DNA of 64,000 nt from JAAYXS01 sp964550375 (GTDB lineage: Bacteria > Planctomycetota > Phycisphaerae > UBA1845 > Fen-1342), in NCBI GenBank assembly GCA_964550375.1, contig CAZJYX010000001.1:124001-188000 (forward strand). The letters are read 5' to 3'. Made by a program: the position numbers and the translations under genes. Below are positions 46,898-54,154 of the stretch, one piece after another (position 1 is the first letter of the stretch; each line of letters opens with the position of its first letter). A model generated the notes under the pieces. That model was given only the letters and a program-made list of their open reading frames with translations, was not told where the DNA came from and did no database searches.

Positions 46898-47831
46898 CCA
46901 GCCCGTCTGGACCCGCAAGCACCTGCTCAACCTCGCCGAGCTCAGCCGCGAGGAGATCGTACACGTCCTCGATACGGCTGAAAGCTTCAAGGAGGTCTCA
47001 ACCCGCAGCGTGAAGAAAGTCCCGGCCCTGCGCGGCCGCGTCGTCGTCAATATGTTCTTTGAGGAAAGCACGCGCACCCGCATGAGTTTCGAGTTGGCGG
47101 CCCAGCGGCTGTCCGCCGACGTCATCGACTTCTCCGTCAGGATGTCCTCCACCAAGAAGGGCGAGACACTGCTCGACACGGCCCGCAACATCGAGGCCAT
47201 GGGCGTCGATATCATGATCCTGCGGCACGGCGCCGCCGGAGCCGCCTATCACCTCTCCCGCGCGGTGAACTGCTGCGTGATCAACGCCGGCGACGGACAG
47301 CACGCCCATCCCACCCAGGCCTTGCTCGACCTGTTCACCATCCGCGAACGCAAGGGCCGCGTGGACGGGCTCAACGTGGCGATCGTCGGCGACATCGCCC
47401 ACTCGCGCGTGGCCCGCTCGGACATGCGCGGCCTGCAGACGCTCGGGGCCAACGTCACCTTCGTCGGACCGCCAACGCTGGTGCCGCGCGCCTTCGAATC
47501 GCTCGGGGCGCGCGTCGTCCACGACTTCGACAGCATCCTGCCCGAAATGGACGTCATCAACATGCTGCGCATCCAGAAGGAGCGCATCTCCAGCAGCGTC
47601 TTCCCCTCCCTGCGCGAATACGTCCGCCTCTTCGGCATGAACAGCGAGCGGCTGAGACGCTGCAAGCCCGACGTGCTCGTGATGCACCCCGGTCCCGTCA
47701 ATCGCGGCATCGAGCTGGCCGCCGACGTGGCCGATGGGCCGCATTCCAGCATCCTGCGCCAGGTCACCAACGGCCTGGCAATCCGCATGGCCGTGCTCTT
47801 CCTCTGCCAGCAAGCCACCGATGCCGCCTAG
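46878..47831 (+). CDS. pyrB: Aspartate carbamoyltransferase catalytic subunit
   Basis: From the ATG at 46878 the protein has 317 residues: carbamoyl-phosphate loop FFEESTRTRMSFELAA (STRTR 64-68), SSTKKGETLLDTARNIEAMG, the HPTQALLDLFTI motif and the aspartate-binding region VLVMHPGPVNRGIELAADVA. It forms carbamoyl-aspartate, the first committed pyrimidine step. Its start overlaps pyrR by 20 bases, so the two are co-translated. No pyrC or pyrI follows; a tRNA gene lies 223 bases downstream. A longer frame open to 46659 belongs to pyrR's other frame. Confidence 0.95.
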   Translation: MTAETSDQPVWTRKHLLNLAELSREEIVHVLDTAESFKEVSTRSVKKVPALRGRVVVNMFFEESTRTRMSFELAAQRLSADVIDFSVRMSSTKKGETLLDTARNIEAMGVDIMILRHGAAGAAYHLSRAVNCCVINAGDGQHAHPTQALLDLFTIRERKGRVDGLNVAIVGDIAHSRVARSDMRGLQTLGANVTFVGPPTLVPRAFESLGARVVHDFDSILPEMDVINMLRIQKERISSSVFPSLREYVRLFGMNSERLRRCKPDVLVMHPGPVNRGIELAADVADGPHSSILRQVTNGLAIRMAVLFLCQQATDAA

Positions 47832-47997
47832 CACCCGCCGCAGAAACCGCGTCGCCCCCCGGCCAACGCCGAACACCGAAGACGCCTCCGAATCTCCACG
47901 CCTGCTACGCCGGGCGGCCGCCATACCCCGTCCGCCCCGGACTTCCACCCATACCCCCGTCCGCCCCGAATACCACGACCACCGTCCCCACCGGCGG

Positions 47998-48026
47998 CTG
48001 AACGTAAATGATTATCCGGGTAGAAT
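47998..48026 (+). promoter_or_regulatory. Candidate promoter of the tRNA gene
   Basis: CTGAAC (47998-48003, weak -35) and TAGAAT (48021-48026, five of six to the -10 consensus) are 17 bases apart, placing transcription start about 20 bases ahead of the tRNA at 48055. Confidence 0.4.
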
Positions 48027-48054
48027 GCGCGCTGGCTAACGCCACGCGCCGCCC

Positions 48055-48128
48055 GCGCCAGTAGCCCAATCGGCAGAGGCAGGGGACTTAAAATCCCCCC
48101 AGTACGGGTTCGAATCCCGTCTGGCGCA
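48055..48128 (+). tRNA. tRNA with anticodon UAA (Leu), short variable loop
   Basis: The cloverleaf is complete over 74 bases. The acceptor stem is GCGCCAG/CTGGCGC (48055-48061 with 48121-48127), discriminator A128. The D-arm has a 3-bp stem GCC/GGC with AATCGGCAGA, as in leucine tRNAs. The anticodon stem is GGGGA/TCCCC with loop CTTAAAA, anticodon TAA. The T-arm is ACGGG TTCGAAT CCCGT. CCA is not encoded. Only five bases (CCAGT) separate anticodon and T stems, so the long variable arm of bacterial tRNA-Leu is missing. The Leu identity is from the anticodon, D-arm and A73. Confidence 0.85.
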
Positions 48129-48202
48129 GTCCAGCTCGGCCAAGCGTCCGACCACCGTCAGCCCCCAACGTCCAACCACAATCCCACGCACCGCACACCC
48201 GC

Positions 48203-49081
48203 TCACGGCTCGCCTGCCCGCGCGCTGTACCACGCCGCCCACTCAGCCACCGCCCGTCGCCGCACCTCCTCAGACGCCGCGGAATCATACTCCGGGCACA
48301 CGCCGGTGATTCGCGCCAGCGCGGCCGCGGCACGGTTGGCGATCGTAGCCGGCACCGGCCCTGCCGCCACCCCCGCGTCTGCGAGACCACCCGTAAGCCC
48401 CAGCGCGGCCGCCACCTCCACCGCCCGCTGCTGCGCCAACAGCGGCACGTGGCCCGCCGGACGCACATCGTCCAGCAGCTCAAGCAGCGCCGGCACGCAC
48501 CCCGGCGCGCGAATGTCCGCCAGCGCATCAACCAGCGCCGCCCGGCATTCCACCTCCGCCGACACACCAGCCAGCTCGCCCAGCGCGCCAATCGCCGCCG
48601 GCGTCCCCAGTCGCCCCAGCACCCGGCAGGCCGCAACCCCCACCGCACCACCCGCGCGATAGAGCGTCTGTAGCTCCGGAATAACATCATCGTGCGCGCG
48701 CACGGCCAGCCCGACTGTCGCCAGGGCACGCACATCCATATCCTCATCGCGCAGTAATTGCACCAACCTGTCACACGCCCACAAGTCATCCAGGTGCTGC
48801 AGCGCCAAAACACCAAACTGACGCACACCGGCTCGCTCGTCGCGCAGCAACGCGTTGATGCCCCAGCGCCCCCCAGGGCCGGCCTGGCACAGCGCGGACA
48901 GGTAGGCCGCCCGCCGCAACTCATCCGTGCTGCGTGCTATTTGCCACGCCCAGTACCGGGCCCGCAGCGGCGTGCGCAAAACCAGCGCCGCACAACACAC
49001 CGTGGCCGTCAGCGCAATCAGCAGCAAGCCCGGCCACTTGGCCCGCCGGCGGGCCAACCCGTTGACTGAAGCGCGGCACAT
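48203..49081 (-). CDS. Membrane-anchored HEAT-repeat protein
   Basis: The 292-residue protein has an N-terminal membrane helix (GLLLIALTATVCCAALVL) followed by about six HEAT/armadillo-like helical repeats: WGINALLRDERAGVRQFGVL, DRLVQLLRDEDMDVRALATV, AACRVLGRLGTPAAIGALGE and ECRAALVDALADIRAPGCVP. Such proteins are scaffolds for protein contacts; no partner can be named. It lies alone, facing the tRNA gene and diverging from the SirB1-like gene. The ATG at 49081 lacks an obvious ribosome binding site. Confidence 0.7.
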   Translation of the reverse strand: MCRASVNGLARRRAKWPGLLLIALTATVCCAALVLRTPLRARYWAWQIARSTDELRRAAYLSALCQAGPGGRWGINALLRDERAGVRQFGVLALQHLDDLWACDRLVQLLRDEDMDVRALATVGLAVRAHDDVIPELQTLYRAGGAVGVAACRVLGRLGTPAAIGALGELAGVSAEVECRAALVDALADIRAPGCVPALLELLDDVRPAGHVPLLAQQRAVEVAAALGLTGGLADAGVAAGPVPATIANRAAAALARITGVCPEYDSAASEEVRRRAVAEWAAWYSARAGEP

Positions 49082-49301
49082 GACGCCTATTGTAGCACCA
49101 CACTGAAGTTGCGCTCGATCGCCTGATACCCTCCGCGAATCGGCGCGCCGCCCGGCGCCGCGCTCCGAAACTTATGGGAGCAAGCGCGCCTGCGTCTGAT
49201 AAGCAGTGCGGTATTTTCCTCTCGATTTCCACCCGGCCTAAGTGCTATCATCGCCCTCGAACAGAGACGGTTTCCATAGGAGATTGGAGGGGCAAGCGCA
49301 G

Positions 49302-50123
49302 GTGGGACGACATCCTTTCGATTCGCTGATGGAACTGCACACAGACGACATCCGCCTGGATTGTGCTGCGCTCCATCTGGCGCGCGACGCCTACGCCGAC
49401 ATCAACATCCCTCACTACCTGCGCATCCTCGACGGGCTGGCGGAGGAGATCGCTTGTCGTCGTCCCGGACTGAGCGCAACGCTGCGCTTCCGGGCCATGC
49501 GCGACGTGTTGGTGCGCTCGTTCGAATTGCGCGGCGACACTGGCGACTACGGCAATCCCGAAAACGCCTACCTCAATCGCGTGCTCGACCGCCGCCTCGG
49601 CGTGCCGATCACCCTCTCCGCCATCTGGATCGAGGTCGGCCGGCGGCTCAAGTGGCCCGTGAGCGGCATCGCCCTGCCCGGCCATTTCCTCGTGCGCTTC
49701 GATGACCGCGAGCGCTTCGTGCTGGCCGACCCGTTCGCTGAAGGGCAGACCCTGTCGGCCGACGACTGCAAGCGCATCGTGGAAGACCACTTCGACGAGC
49801 CCGTGCGCTTCACGCCCAAGATGTTGAACGCGGTTGACACGCGGACCATCTTGGCCCGCCTGCTCAAGAACCTGCGCCGCATCTACCTGGCCCGCGGCGA
49901 TTGGCCCCGCCTCGCACGTGTGCTCCGGCGGCTGGTCGCGGTCGAGCCGCTAGCCGGACAGCACCTCCAGGACCTCGCCTGCGCATACGCGCGTTGCGGC
50001 GACGTGCGCGGAGCGTACAGTTGCCTGCGGGCCTACCTGCGCCGCATCCCCAACGCCCGCGACGGCGACATCGTCCAGTGGAACCTGAACCAACTCGAAG
50101 CCGCCCTCCTGGCCCGCAACTAA
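49302..50123 (+). CDS. SirB1-family protein (transglutaminase-like with TPR)
   Basis: The protein (273 residues from GTG at 49302) has the SirB1 N-terminal transglutaminase-like domain: NPENAYLNRVLDRRLGVPIT, LSAIWIEVGRRLKWPVSGIA and LPGHFLVRFDDRERFVLADP. A C-terminal TPR part follows: LARLLKNLRRIYLARGDWPR and LACAYARCGDVRGAYSCLRA. The usual transglutaminase Cys is absent (LSAIW), as in the family, so it is probably non-catalytic. Function is uncertain. GGAGGGG lies about ten bases before the GTG; an ATG at 49329 is an alternative start. Confidence 0.8.
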   Translation: MGRHPFDSLMELHTDDIRLDCAALHLARDAYADINIPHYLRILDGLAEEIACRRPGLSATLRFRAMRDVLVRSFELRGDTGDYGNPENAYLNRVLDRRLGVPITLSAIWIEVGRRLKWPVSGIALPGHFLVRFDDRERFVLADPFAEGQTLSADDCKRIVEDHFDEPVRFTPKMLNAVDTRTILARLLKNLRRIYLARGDWPRLARVLRRLVAVEPLAGQHLQDLACAYARCGDVRGAYSCLRAYLRRIPNARDGDIVQWNLNQLEAALLARN

Positions 50124-50226
50124 CCGTCCCCCCACAAACTACGCCGCTTCGTTCGTTGCCACCGACGCTCGACCGGCAAACACGTGCACGCGGGCGGCAA
50201 ACGCGACCCGCGGCTGGGGGCAATGC

Positions 50227-50235
50227 TGCTATAAT
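50227..50235 (+). promoter_or_regulatory. Candidate extended -10 promoter for the zinc-ribbon membrane protein
   Basis: TGCTATAAT combines a perfect -10 hexamer with an upstream TG, an extended -10 that can work without a -35. It lies about 160 bases before the TTG start at 50395 in the 271-base gap after the SirB1-like gene. Confidence 0.4.
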
Positions 50236-50394
50236 GGCGGTCGCTGGCGGATTCTGGCGACATCTCAGCAGTCAGCGTCATGGAGATGCCGACACGGCGG
50301 GCGGTGCTGCTGGCGAATGTAAAGGCTCCCTTCTGGGGGCAAGATCCTCGCGGGCCGCCTTCGCCGCCAACAGTTACTCAGCGGGGCGCCGATA

Positions 50395-50934
50395 TTGACA
50401 GTAGTATCTGAAAGCTCGGAGATCCCAGAGCGCTGCCTGCGTTGTTATGCGCCCGGCGCGGTGCTGATCGCGCTGTCGCTACGTCTGCTGGCGCCCGCGC
50501 CCTGGGGCATGGTATTCGTTCTGGCGCTCATCGTGCTGGCATCTATCTCCGGACCGGCCATGGCCGCCTGGTACTTGGGACGGCAGCGCAAGAGTGACCG
50601 CCGGGCCTTCCTGCTGGGCCTCGCACTGGTCAATGCCATCTGTCTGGGCGTGTTTGTCGATGTTGGCCTGCGGTCCAGCGCCGGGATGTTCACGGGCTTC
50701 CTGGTGCTCGCAGGACTCGCGTGGGCGGTAGCAATGTGCCTCGGCAGTCTCAGCTCCGCCGCCGGCGGTCGCCTGTGGGACCGCTATCGCGTCTTCGCCC
50801 GCGCGGGCCTTTGCGTTCGCTGCGGTTACGATCTTAGAGGCACGCCGAGTGGACGCTGCCCGGAGTGCGGGACGGGCTTTGAAGCGACGAGAACGGCGGC
50901 GTCGCCCACTGGATCAGCGGACGAGGAACATTAG
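50395..50934 (+). CDS. Membrane protein ending in the planctomycete CGYDLRG zinc ribbon
   Basis: The 179-residue protein has four hydrophobic helices (GAVLIALSLRLLAPAPWGM, VFVLALIVLASISGPAMAAW, FLLGLALVNAICLGVFVDVG, FLVLAGLAWAVAMCLGSL) and a C-terminal cytoplasmic zinc ribbon, CVRCGYDLRGTPSGRCPECG (two CxxC pairs). That ribbon is common on membrane proteins of Planctomycetota and is a lineage marker; its function is unknown. The frame has no ATG or GTG before the first helix, so I place the start at TTG 50395, which is uncertain. It lies at the left border of the Rhs remnant region. Confidence 0.6.
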   Translation: MTVVSESSEIPERCLRCYAPGAVLIALSLRLLAPAPWGMVFVLALIVLASISGPAMAAWYLGRQRKSDRRAFLLGLALVNAICLGVFVDVGLRSSAGMFTGFLVLAGLAWAVAMCLGSLSSAAGGRLWDRYRVFARAGLCVRCGYDLRGTPSGRCPECGTGFEATRTAASPTGSADEEH

Positions 50935-50971
50935 GCATCAGGTTGCACGCGGCGCGGCAGGGACATTGGCC

Positions 50972-51502
50972 ATGAGGATACCGGCGCAGATCACCATCGC
51001 AGTGTGCTGCTGCCTCATCGCAGCAGGTGTATTCCTCCTTGCACAGCGTGAGCCGCGGCCCGGCCCCGGATCCTTGCTGACTGAACTGGCCGGTGATTGG
51101 ACGATACGCGTTGCCCCAGGCGACTACCTGCTGGGAAATGCGCTGGACAGCAGTGGCCAGGCGGTGCTCTACCGGCCGGACCGTTCCGGCGTGATGCGGG
51201 CGGTTCAGAAGAACATCCTTGCGTATGCTGCGGGCGATCAGGGCATCCTGCTGCGGACGAACGACGGCTATACGTGGCTGCCTGCAGGAGGCGGTGAACC
51301 GGCGGTGTCAGCCGACGTGGTCGCCCTTCCTGACGAAGCGGCCATTCTAAGAACTGCGTTGCGGAATCCAGCGCCTTCTTACCGCACGAGGCTGACCGTG
51401 TTGGCCGCACTCTGCGCTGCAGCGTCTGTTTGCTCTCTGCTGGCGGCAGCGTTCAAGCGACGTCAACGATTACGCAATGGTGAGAGTCAGCCCTTCGGCT
51501 GA
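50972..51502 (+). CDS. Unknown protein with N- and C-terminal membrane helices
   Basis: From the ATG at 50972 this is a 176-residue protein with a helix at 8-24 (ITIAVCCCLIAAGVFLLA), a soluble middle part (LLTELAGDWTIRVAPGDYLL, AYAAGDQGILLRTNDGYTWL) and a second helix near 145-162 (LTVLAALCAAASVCSLLAAA). No family is recognised. It ends 20 bases before the first Rhs remnant, so it could be an immunity-type gene of an earlier, lost cassette, but this is speculation. The start lacks a strong ribosome binding site; the frame is open to 50849 in another gene's territory. Confidence 0.5.
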   Translation: MRIPAQITIAVCCCLIAAGVFLLAQREPRPGPGSLLTELAGDWTIRVAPGDYLLGNALDSSGQAVLYRPDRSGVMRAVQKNILAYAAGDQGILLRTNDGYTWLPAGGGEPAVSADVVALPDEAAILRTALRNPAPSYRTRLTVLAALCAAASVCSLLAAAFKRRQRLRNGESQPFG

Positions 51503-51522
51503 GGTCGCACCAATTCTGCGCC

Positions 51523-51660
51523 ATGATTAGTCCGGCCGGCGGCGTCGTAAACAACTTGAGCGGCTACACTTACGCGGAGGCCAACCCGATCCGCTTCAGC
51601 AGCAGACAGTTCGACGCGGAAAAGGACTCGTCATCGGCGACGCCCGCTCGCGAGGACTGA
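51523..51660 (+). pseudogene. Rhs-tip remnant A (45 codons)
   Basis: The short frame MISPAGGVVNNLSGYTYAEA continues NPIRFSSRQFDAEKD before stopping at TGA 51660. GGVV-N-LSGYTYAEANPIRFS is the same core as in the intact tip at 52245-53429. Sequence 51538-51601 matches 52455-52518 at 61 of 64 bases, then diverges directly after IRFS. The rest of the Rhs core, including the RYYSARLGRWLSRDPIG part and any toxin domain, is missing, so this is a truncated cassette. The next gene begins 2 bases after its stop. Confidence 0.7.
51538..51601 (+). repeat. Rhs core direct repeat, copy 1
   Basis: 64 bases encoding GGVVNNLSGYTYAEANPIRFS, matching 52455-52518 with three differences clustered in the NN/ND codons. 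The repeat marks duplicated Rhs cores. Confidence 0.85.
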
Positions 51661-51662
51661 GG

Positions 51663-52238
51663 ATGCTACGGCTTCCATATGCCAAGGCGACGGGGCCGAA
51701 GCACAGGATACTCATTATCTGCGTGGTGGCCATCGCAGCCTGTCTTCTGTGTGCGCCCGCGACTATCTATCTCGGGCGCCCATGGATTCGAACTATGCTT
51801 GCGAGGCGACCCAGCGTTGGGCCCCTGTTTCAAGACTGGGTCGCCACCGACTGGGGATGGGCTTGGGTACGAGACAGGGAGATCTTGAGAGATTCAGAGA
51901 ACACGACTGCATTCGACGATCCAGCTCTGAACCTGCTCGTCATAGTGGTTACGCGCGACCCTTCCAGTGCGTCGGCAGTCCATCACTGGGGCGAGAATGA
52001 GGCCATCCTGTTCAGGTGGACTCCTTACGAGACTACAGTGACCCGCACCGCTGACACCCTTATCGTCGCAGACTGCACTGGACGGCAAGAGGCGTTGCCG
52101 CTGTTGCCCGGCGGTGCGCGAACATTCTATGATCTGGCAACGCGGAACAGGAACGCGCTGCTCCTGGACGTGCTGATCGACTCGGAGATTACGCCTGACG
52201 CCCAGAGACTCAGGCAGCTTGTCGAGCGCGTTCGCTAA
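51663..52238 (+). CDS. Unknown membrane-anchored protein, candidate orphan immunity protein
   Basis: The 191-residue protein has one N-terminal helix (about 14-38, ILIICVVAIAACLLCAPATI) and a soluble domain (TDWGWAWVRDREILRDSENT, WGENEAILFRWTPYETTVTR, TADTLIVADCTGRQEALPLL). No family is recognised. Its ATG is 2 bases after the stop of Rhs remnant A, with GAGGACTGAGG upstream. This parallels the intact Rhs tip, which is followed 14 bases later by its own small gene. That position makes an immunity role for a deleted toxin plausible, with helix and topology suited to neutralising a membrane toxin, but there is no direct evidence. Confidence 0.5.
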   Translation: MLRLPYAKATGPKHRILIICVVAIAACLLCAPATIYLGRPWIRTMLARRPSVGPLFQDWVATDWGWAWVRDREILRDSENTTAFDDPALNLLVIVVTRDPSSASAVHHWGENEAILFRWTPYETTVTRTADTLIVADCTGRQEALPLLPGGARTFYDLATRNRNALLLDVLIDSEITPDAQRLRQLVERVR

Positions 52239-52244
52239 TCGGGC

Positions 52245-53429
52245 ATGGTATACTTGCACTGCCATCTTCCGCATATGGACAAGCACGTGGCGGTCGCCCA
52301 GGCCCAGGTCGGCGGCGGGTCGGCAGCCGGCGGCGTCGACGCCGGCGAGTACGTCTTCACCTACGACGCCAACGGCAACGTCGCCCAGGTGCTGGACCTC
52401 TCGGCCGGCTCGGCCGCGGCGGCGATCGTGGCGCATTACGAGTACGACCCGTACGGCGGCGTCGTAAATGACCTGAGCGGCTACACTTACGCGGAGGCCA
52501 ACCCGATCCGCTTCAGCACGAAATACCACGACGCCGAAACCGGCCTGGGCTACTGGGGCTACCGCTACTACTCGGCGCGGCTGGGAAGGTGGCTCAGCCG
52601 GGATCCGATTGGCGAAACGGGCGGGATTAATGTCCTCGTGTACTCGCTGAATAATGCGGTTGACCTCGTCGATCCTTTGGGTCTTGTTCCGACGGATGTG
52701 CCACCTTGGCTGCCAGGTGACAATCCGTTCTGGCCGCGTGGACGTGCAAGCGAACCGCAGCCAAGCACTCGCCCGGCAGGCACAATCACTGTTACTATAC
52801 AGTCGTGCTGTACGGGAGGGAGTGCTTCGATCGCCGTAGGGTTCGAGCTTGACCGGACGGGTCAGTTGCGACTTCGATATGATGAGTTGGTTACCAAGCT
52901 GAATCGTCCGGGCTTCACGGCGGCTGAACGATCAGCGATGCGAGACGCACTGCAGGAGCAGTTCGGACGGCTGCAAACCGAATTCGGCAAGCAGTTTACC
53001 GAGGCTTGGAGAACAGCGCACCCAAAGCGGCGCGGGAGTCCGGGCAAAGCTAACTTCAAGGTCACCGGTTACGCGCGTACTGCGTGTCATGTTGGAAAGG
53101 CGTGCATGATTGTGGGAGTGGCGGCCGATGTGTACGTGATCGTTACGTCAGATGACCCGCTGATTCAGACGGTGCGCGCAGGTGGCGCGATAGCCGGCGG
53201 ATACGGCGGGATGTTGGGGGGTGCTTGGCTGGGCGGGAAGGTCGGCGCCGCGTGTGGCACGTGTGCCGGGCCGTGGGGAACTGCGATTGGCGGCATAGGC
53301 GGTGCTGTGCTCGGTGCGTGCTGCGGTGAGGTAGCAGTGGAGGCTACAATCGAGTGGATCCGTGAGGGACGACGGCGTGTTCCGGCTGACTGGGATCCTC
53401 TCCGACACGGCGCGATCAAGGGCTTCTGA
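52245..53429 (+). CDS. Orphan Rhs tip with C-terminal candidate toxin domain
   Basis: The 394-residue protein contains the end of an Rhs core: VFTYDANGNVAQVLDLS (37-53), AHYEYDPYGG (63-72), YHDAETGLGYWGYRYYSARL (94-113), GRWLSRDPIGE (114-124), and INVLVYSLNNAVDLVDPLGL (128-147), where the core conventionally ends. After it comes a variable domain of about 245 residues with a helical part (TAAERSAMRDALQEQFGRLQ) and a Gly-rich membrane segment (311-362), the glycine-zipper pattern of pore-forming effectors. No secretion signal and no long Rhs shell precede it, so it is an orphan tip. A start at Met11 is also possible. Confidence 0.7.
   Translation: MVYLHCHLPHMDKHVAVAQAQVGGGSAAGGVDAGEYVFTYDANGNVAQVLDLSAGSAAAAIVAHYEYDPYGGVVNDLSGYTYAEANPIRFSTKYHDAETGLGYWGYRYYSARLGRWLSRDPIGETGGINVLVYSLNNAVDLVDPLGLVPTDVPPWLPGDNPFWPRGRASEPQPSTRPAGTITVTIQSCCTGGSASIAVGFELDRTGQLRLRYDELVTKLNRPGFTAAERSAMRDALQEQFGRLQTEFGKQFTEAWRTAHPKRRGSPGKANFKVTGYARTACHVGKACMIVGVAADVYVIVTSDDPLIQTVRAGGAIAGGYGGMLGGAWLGGKVGAACGTCAGPWGTAIGGIGGAVLGACCGEVAVEATIEWIREGRRRVPADWDPLRHGAIKGF
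52288..52317 (+). repeat. Rhs junction repeat, copy in the intact tip
   Basis: 30 bases encoding AVAQAQVGG, identical to 54125-54154 except one C/G change. This is where the intact tip starts and where the upstream fragment ends. Confidence 0.75.
52455..52518 (+). repeat. Rhs core direct repeat, copy 2
   Basis: The second copy of the 64-base core repeat (see 51538-51601), here inside the intact tip, encoding GGVVNDLSGYTYAEANPIRFS. Confidence 0.85.
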
Positions 53430-53443
53430 AAAGGAGTATCAGG

Positions 53444-53917
53444 ATGGGCGGCAGCGCCGGCAAGCGATCAGCTGATCTCGGGAGCCTGACACTTCAGAAC
53501 GGGATTCTCCGCTACGAGCCCGGCCTGCCGCCCTACTGTGGCTGGGCGCTCAGGATTGACGAAATCCGTGTCGTGGGTGAGTACAGCACGGACAACGGAC
53601 CCTACATCGAGGACTTATTCTGCGTATTCGTGGTGAACGAAACCACCTGGCACGAGGTTCCTTACGATGCGCTGGGGGTGCGGGAGGCTATCGCTACGAT
53701 GGCCGGCATGCTTCGAACCGACTTGACATTCCAGTTGCTTCTGTCAACCGAGTTCCGGAGCCGGGTGATCTGGCCGGAACATCTGCGGGATGTCGCGCTT
53801 TTCGAGTTTCGTGAGGTGCGGCGCCGCTTCTGGGACATGTTGCTCCGCTGGGGTTGTCCGGGCGAGGTCGAGTCCGTCCTGTCGCCCCGAGTCCTCGCAT
53901 ACATTGGCGGCGCGTGA
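53444..53917 (+). CDS. Candidate immunity protein of the Rhs tip
   Basis: The 157-residue soluble protein (LTLQNGILRYEPGLPPYCGW, ALRIDEIRVVGEYSTDNGPY, FCVFVVNETTWHEVPYDALG, FEFREVRRRFWDMLLRWGCP) has no recognised domain and no signal. It begins 14 bases after the Rhs stop with AAGGAG eight bases upstream, so the two genes are probably co-transcribed. A small acidic soluble gene directly behind an Rhs toxin domain is the usual place of the cognate immunity gene. The position, not the sequence, carries that call. Confidence 0.55.
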   Translation: MGGSAGKRSADLGSLTLQNGILRYEPGLPPYCGWALRIDEIRVVGEYSTDNGPYIEDLFCVFVVNETTWHEVPYDALGVREAIATMAGMLRTDLTFQLLLSTEFRSRVIWPEHLRDVALFEFREVRRRFWDMLLRWGCPGEVESVLSPRVLAYIGGA

Positions 53918-53989
53918 ACTCGGAGGATGGGATAGTCCGGCGACCGTGAAGGTGTGATTCCGCTGAGAGTGCCCCGCCCGGGGGCAGGT

Positions 53990-54154
53990 CATTCAGGTGG
54001 CTGCTCTTGATGGAACTCGACGGGAGCGACAACCTCGTGCGTAAGTACACTTGGGCACTGGACTTAGCCGGGCAGCACGGCTCCGTCAACTCGCTCGAAG
54101 CAGCCGGCGGGATCGGCGGGCTGCTGGCGGTCGCGCAGGCCCAGGTCGGCGGCG
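53990..54154 (+). pseudogene. Rhs fragment C (upstream part of a tip)
   Basis: In frame this reads RWLLLMELDGSDNLVRKYTW, then ALDLAGQHGSVNSLEAAGGI and GGLLAVAQAQVGG, the part of an Rhs protein that normally lies directly before the tip seen at 52284. The frame continues only to a stop at 54234, through sequence belonging to an IS110 remnant on the other strand. There is no start or ribosome binding site of its own, so it is a fragment. It supplies the missing upstream half that the tip at 52245 lacks. Confidence 0.7.
54125..54154 (+). repeat. Rhs junction repeat, copy in fragment C
   Basis: The matching 30-base copy of 52288-52317 (one mismatch), at the break between the Rhs fragment and the IS110 remnant. 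Confidence 0.75.

Noticed and set aside
48055..48128. Reading the tRNA as a UAA stop-codon suppressor
   Set aside because: The anticodon is 5'-UAA, which reads UUA (Leu); a suppressor of UAA would need UUA.
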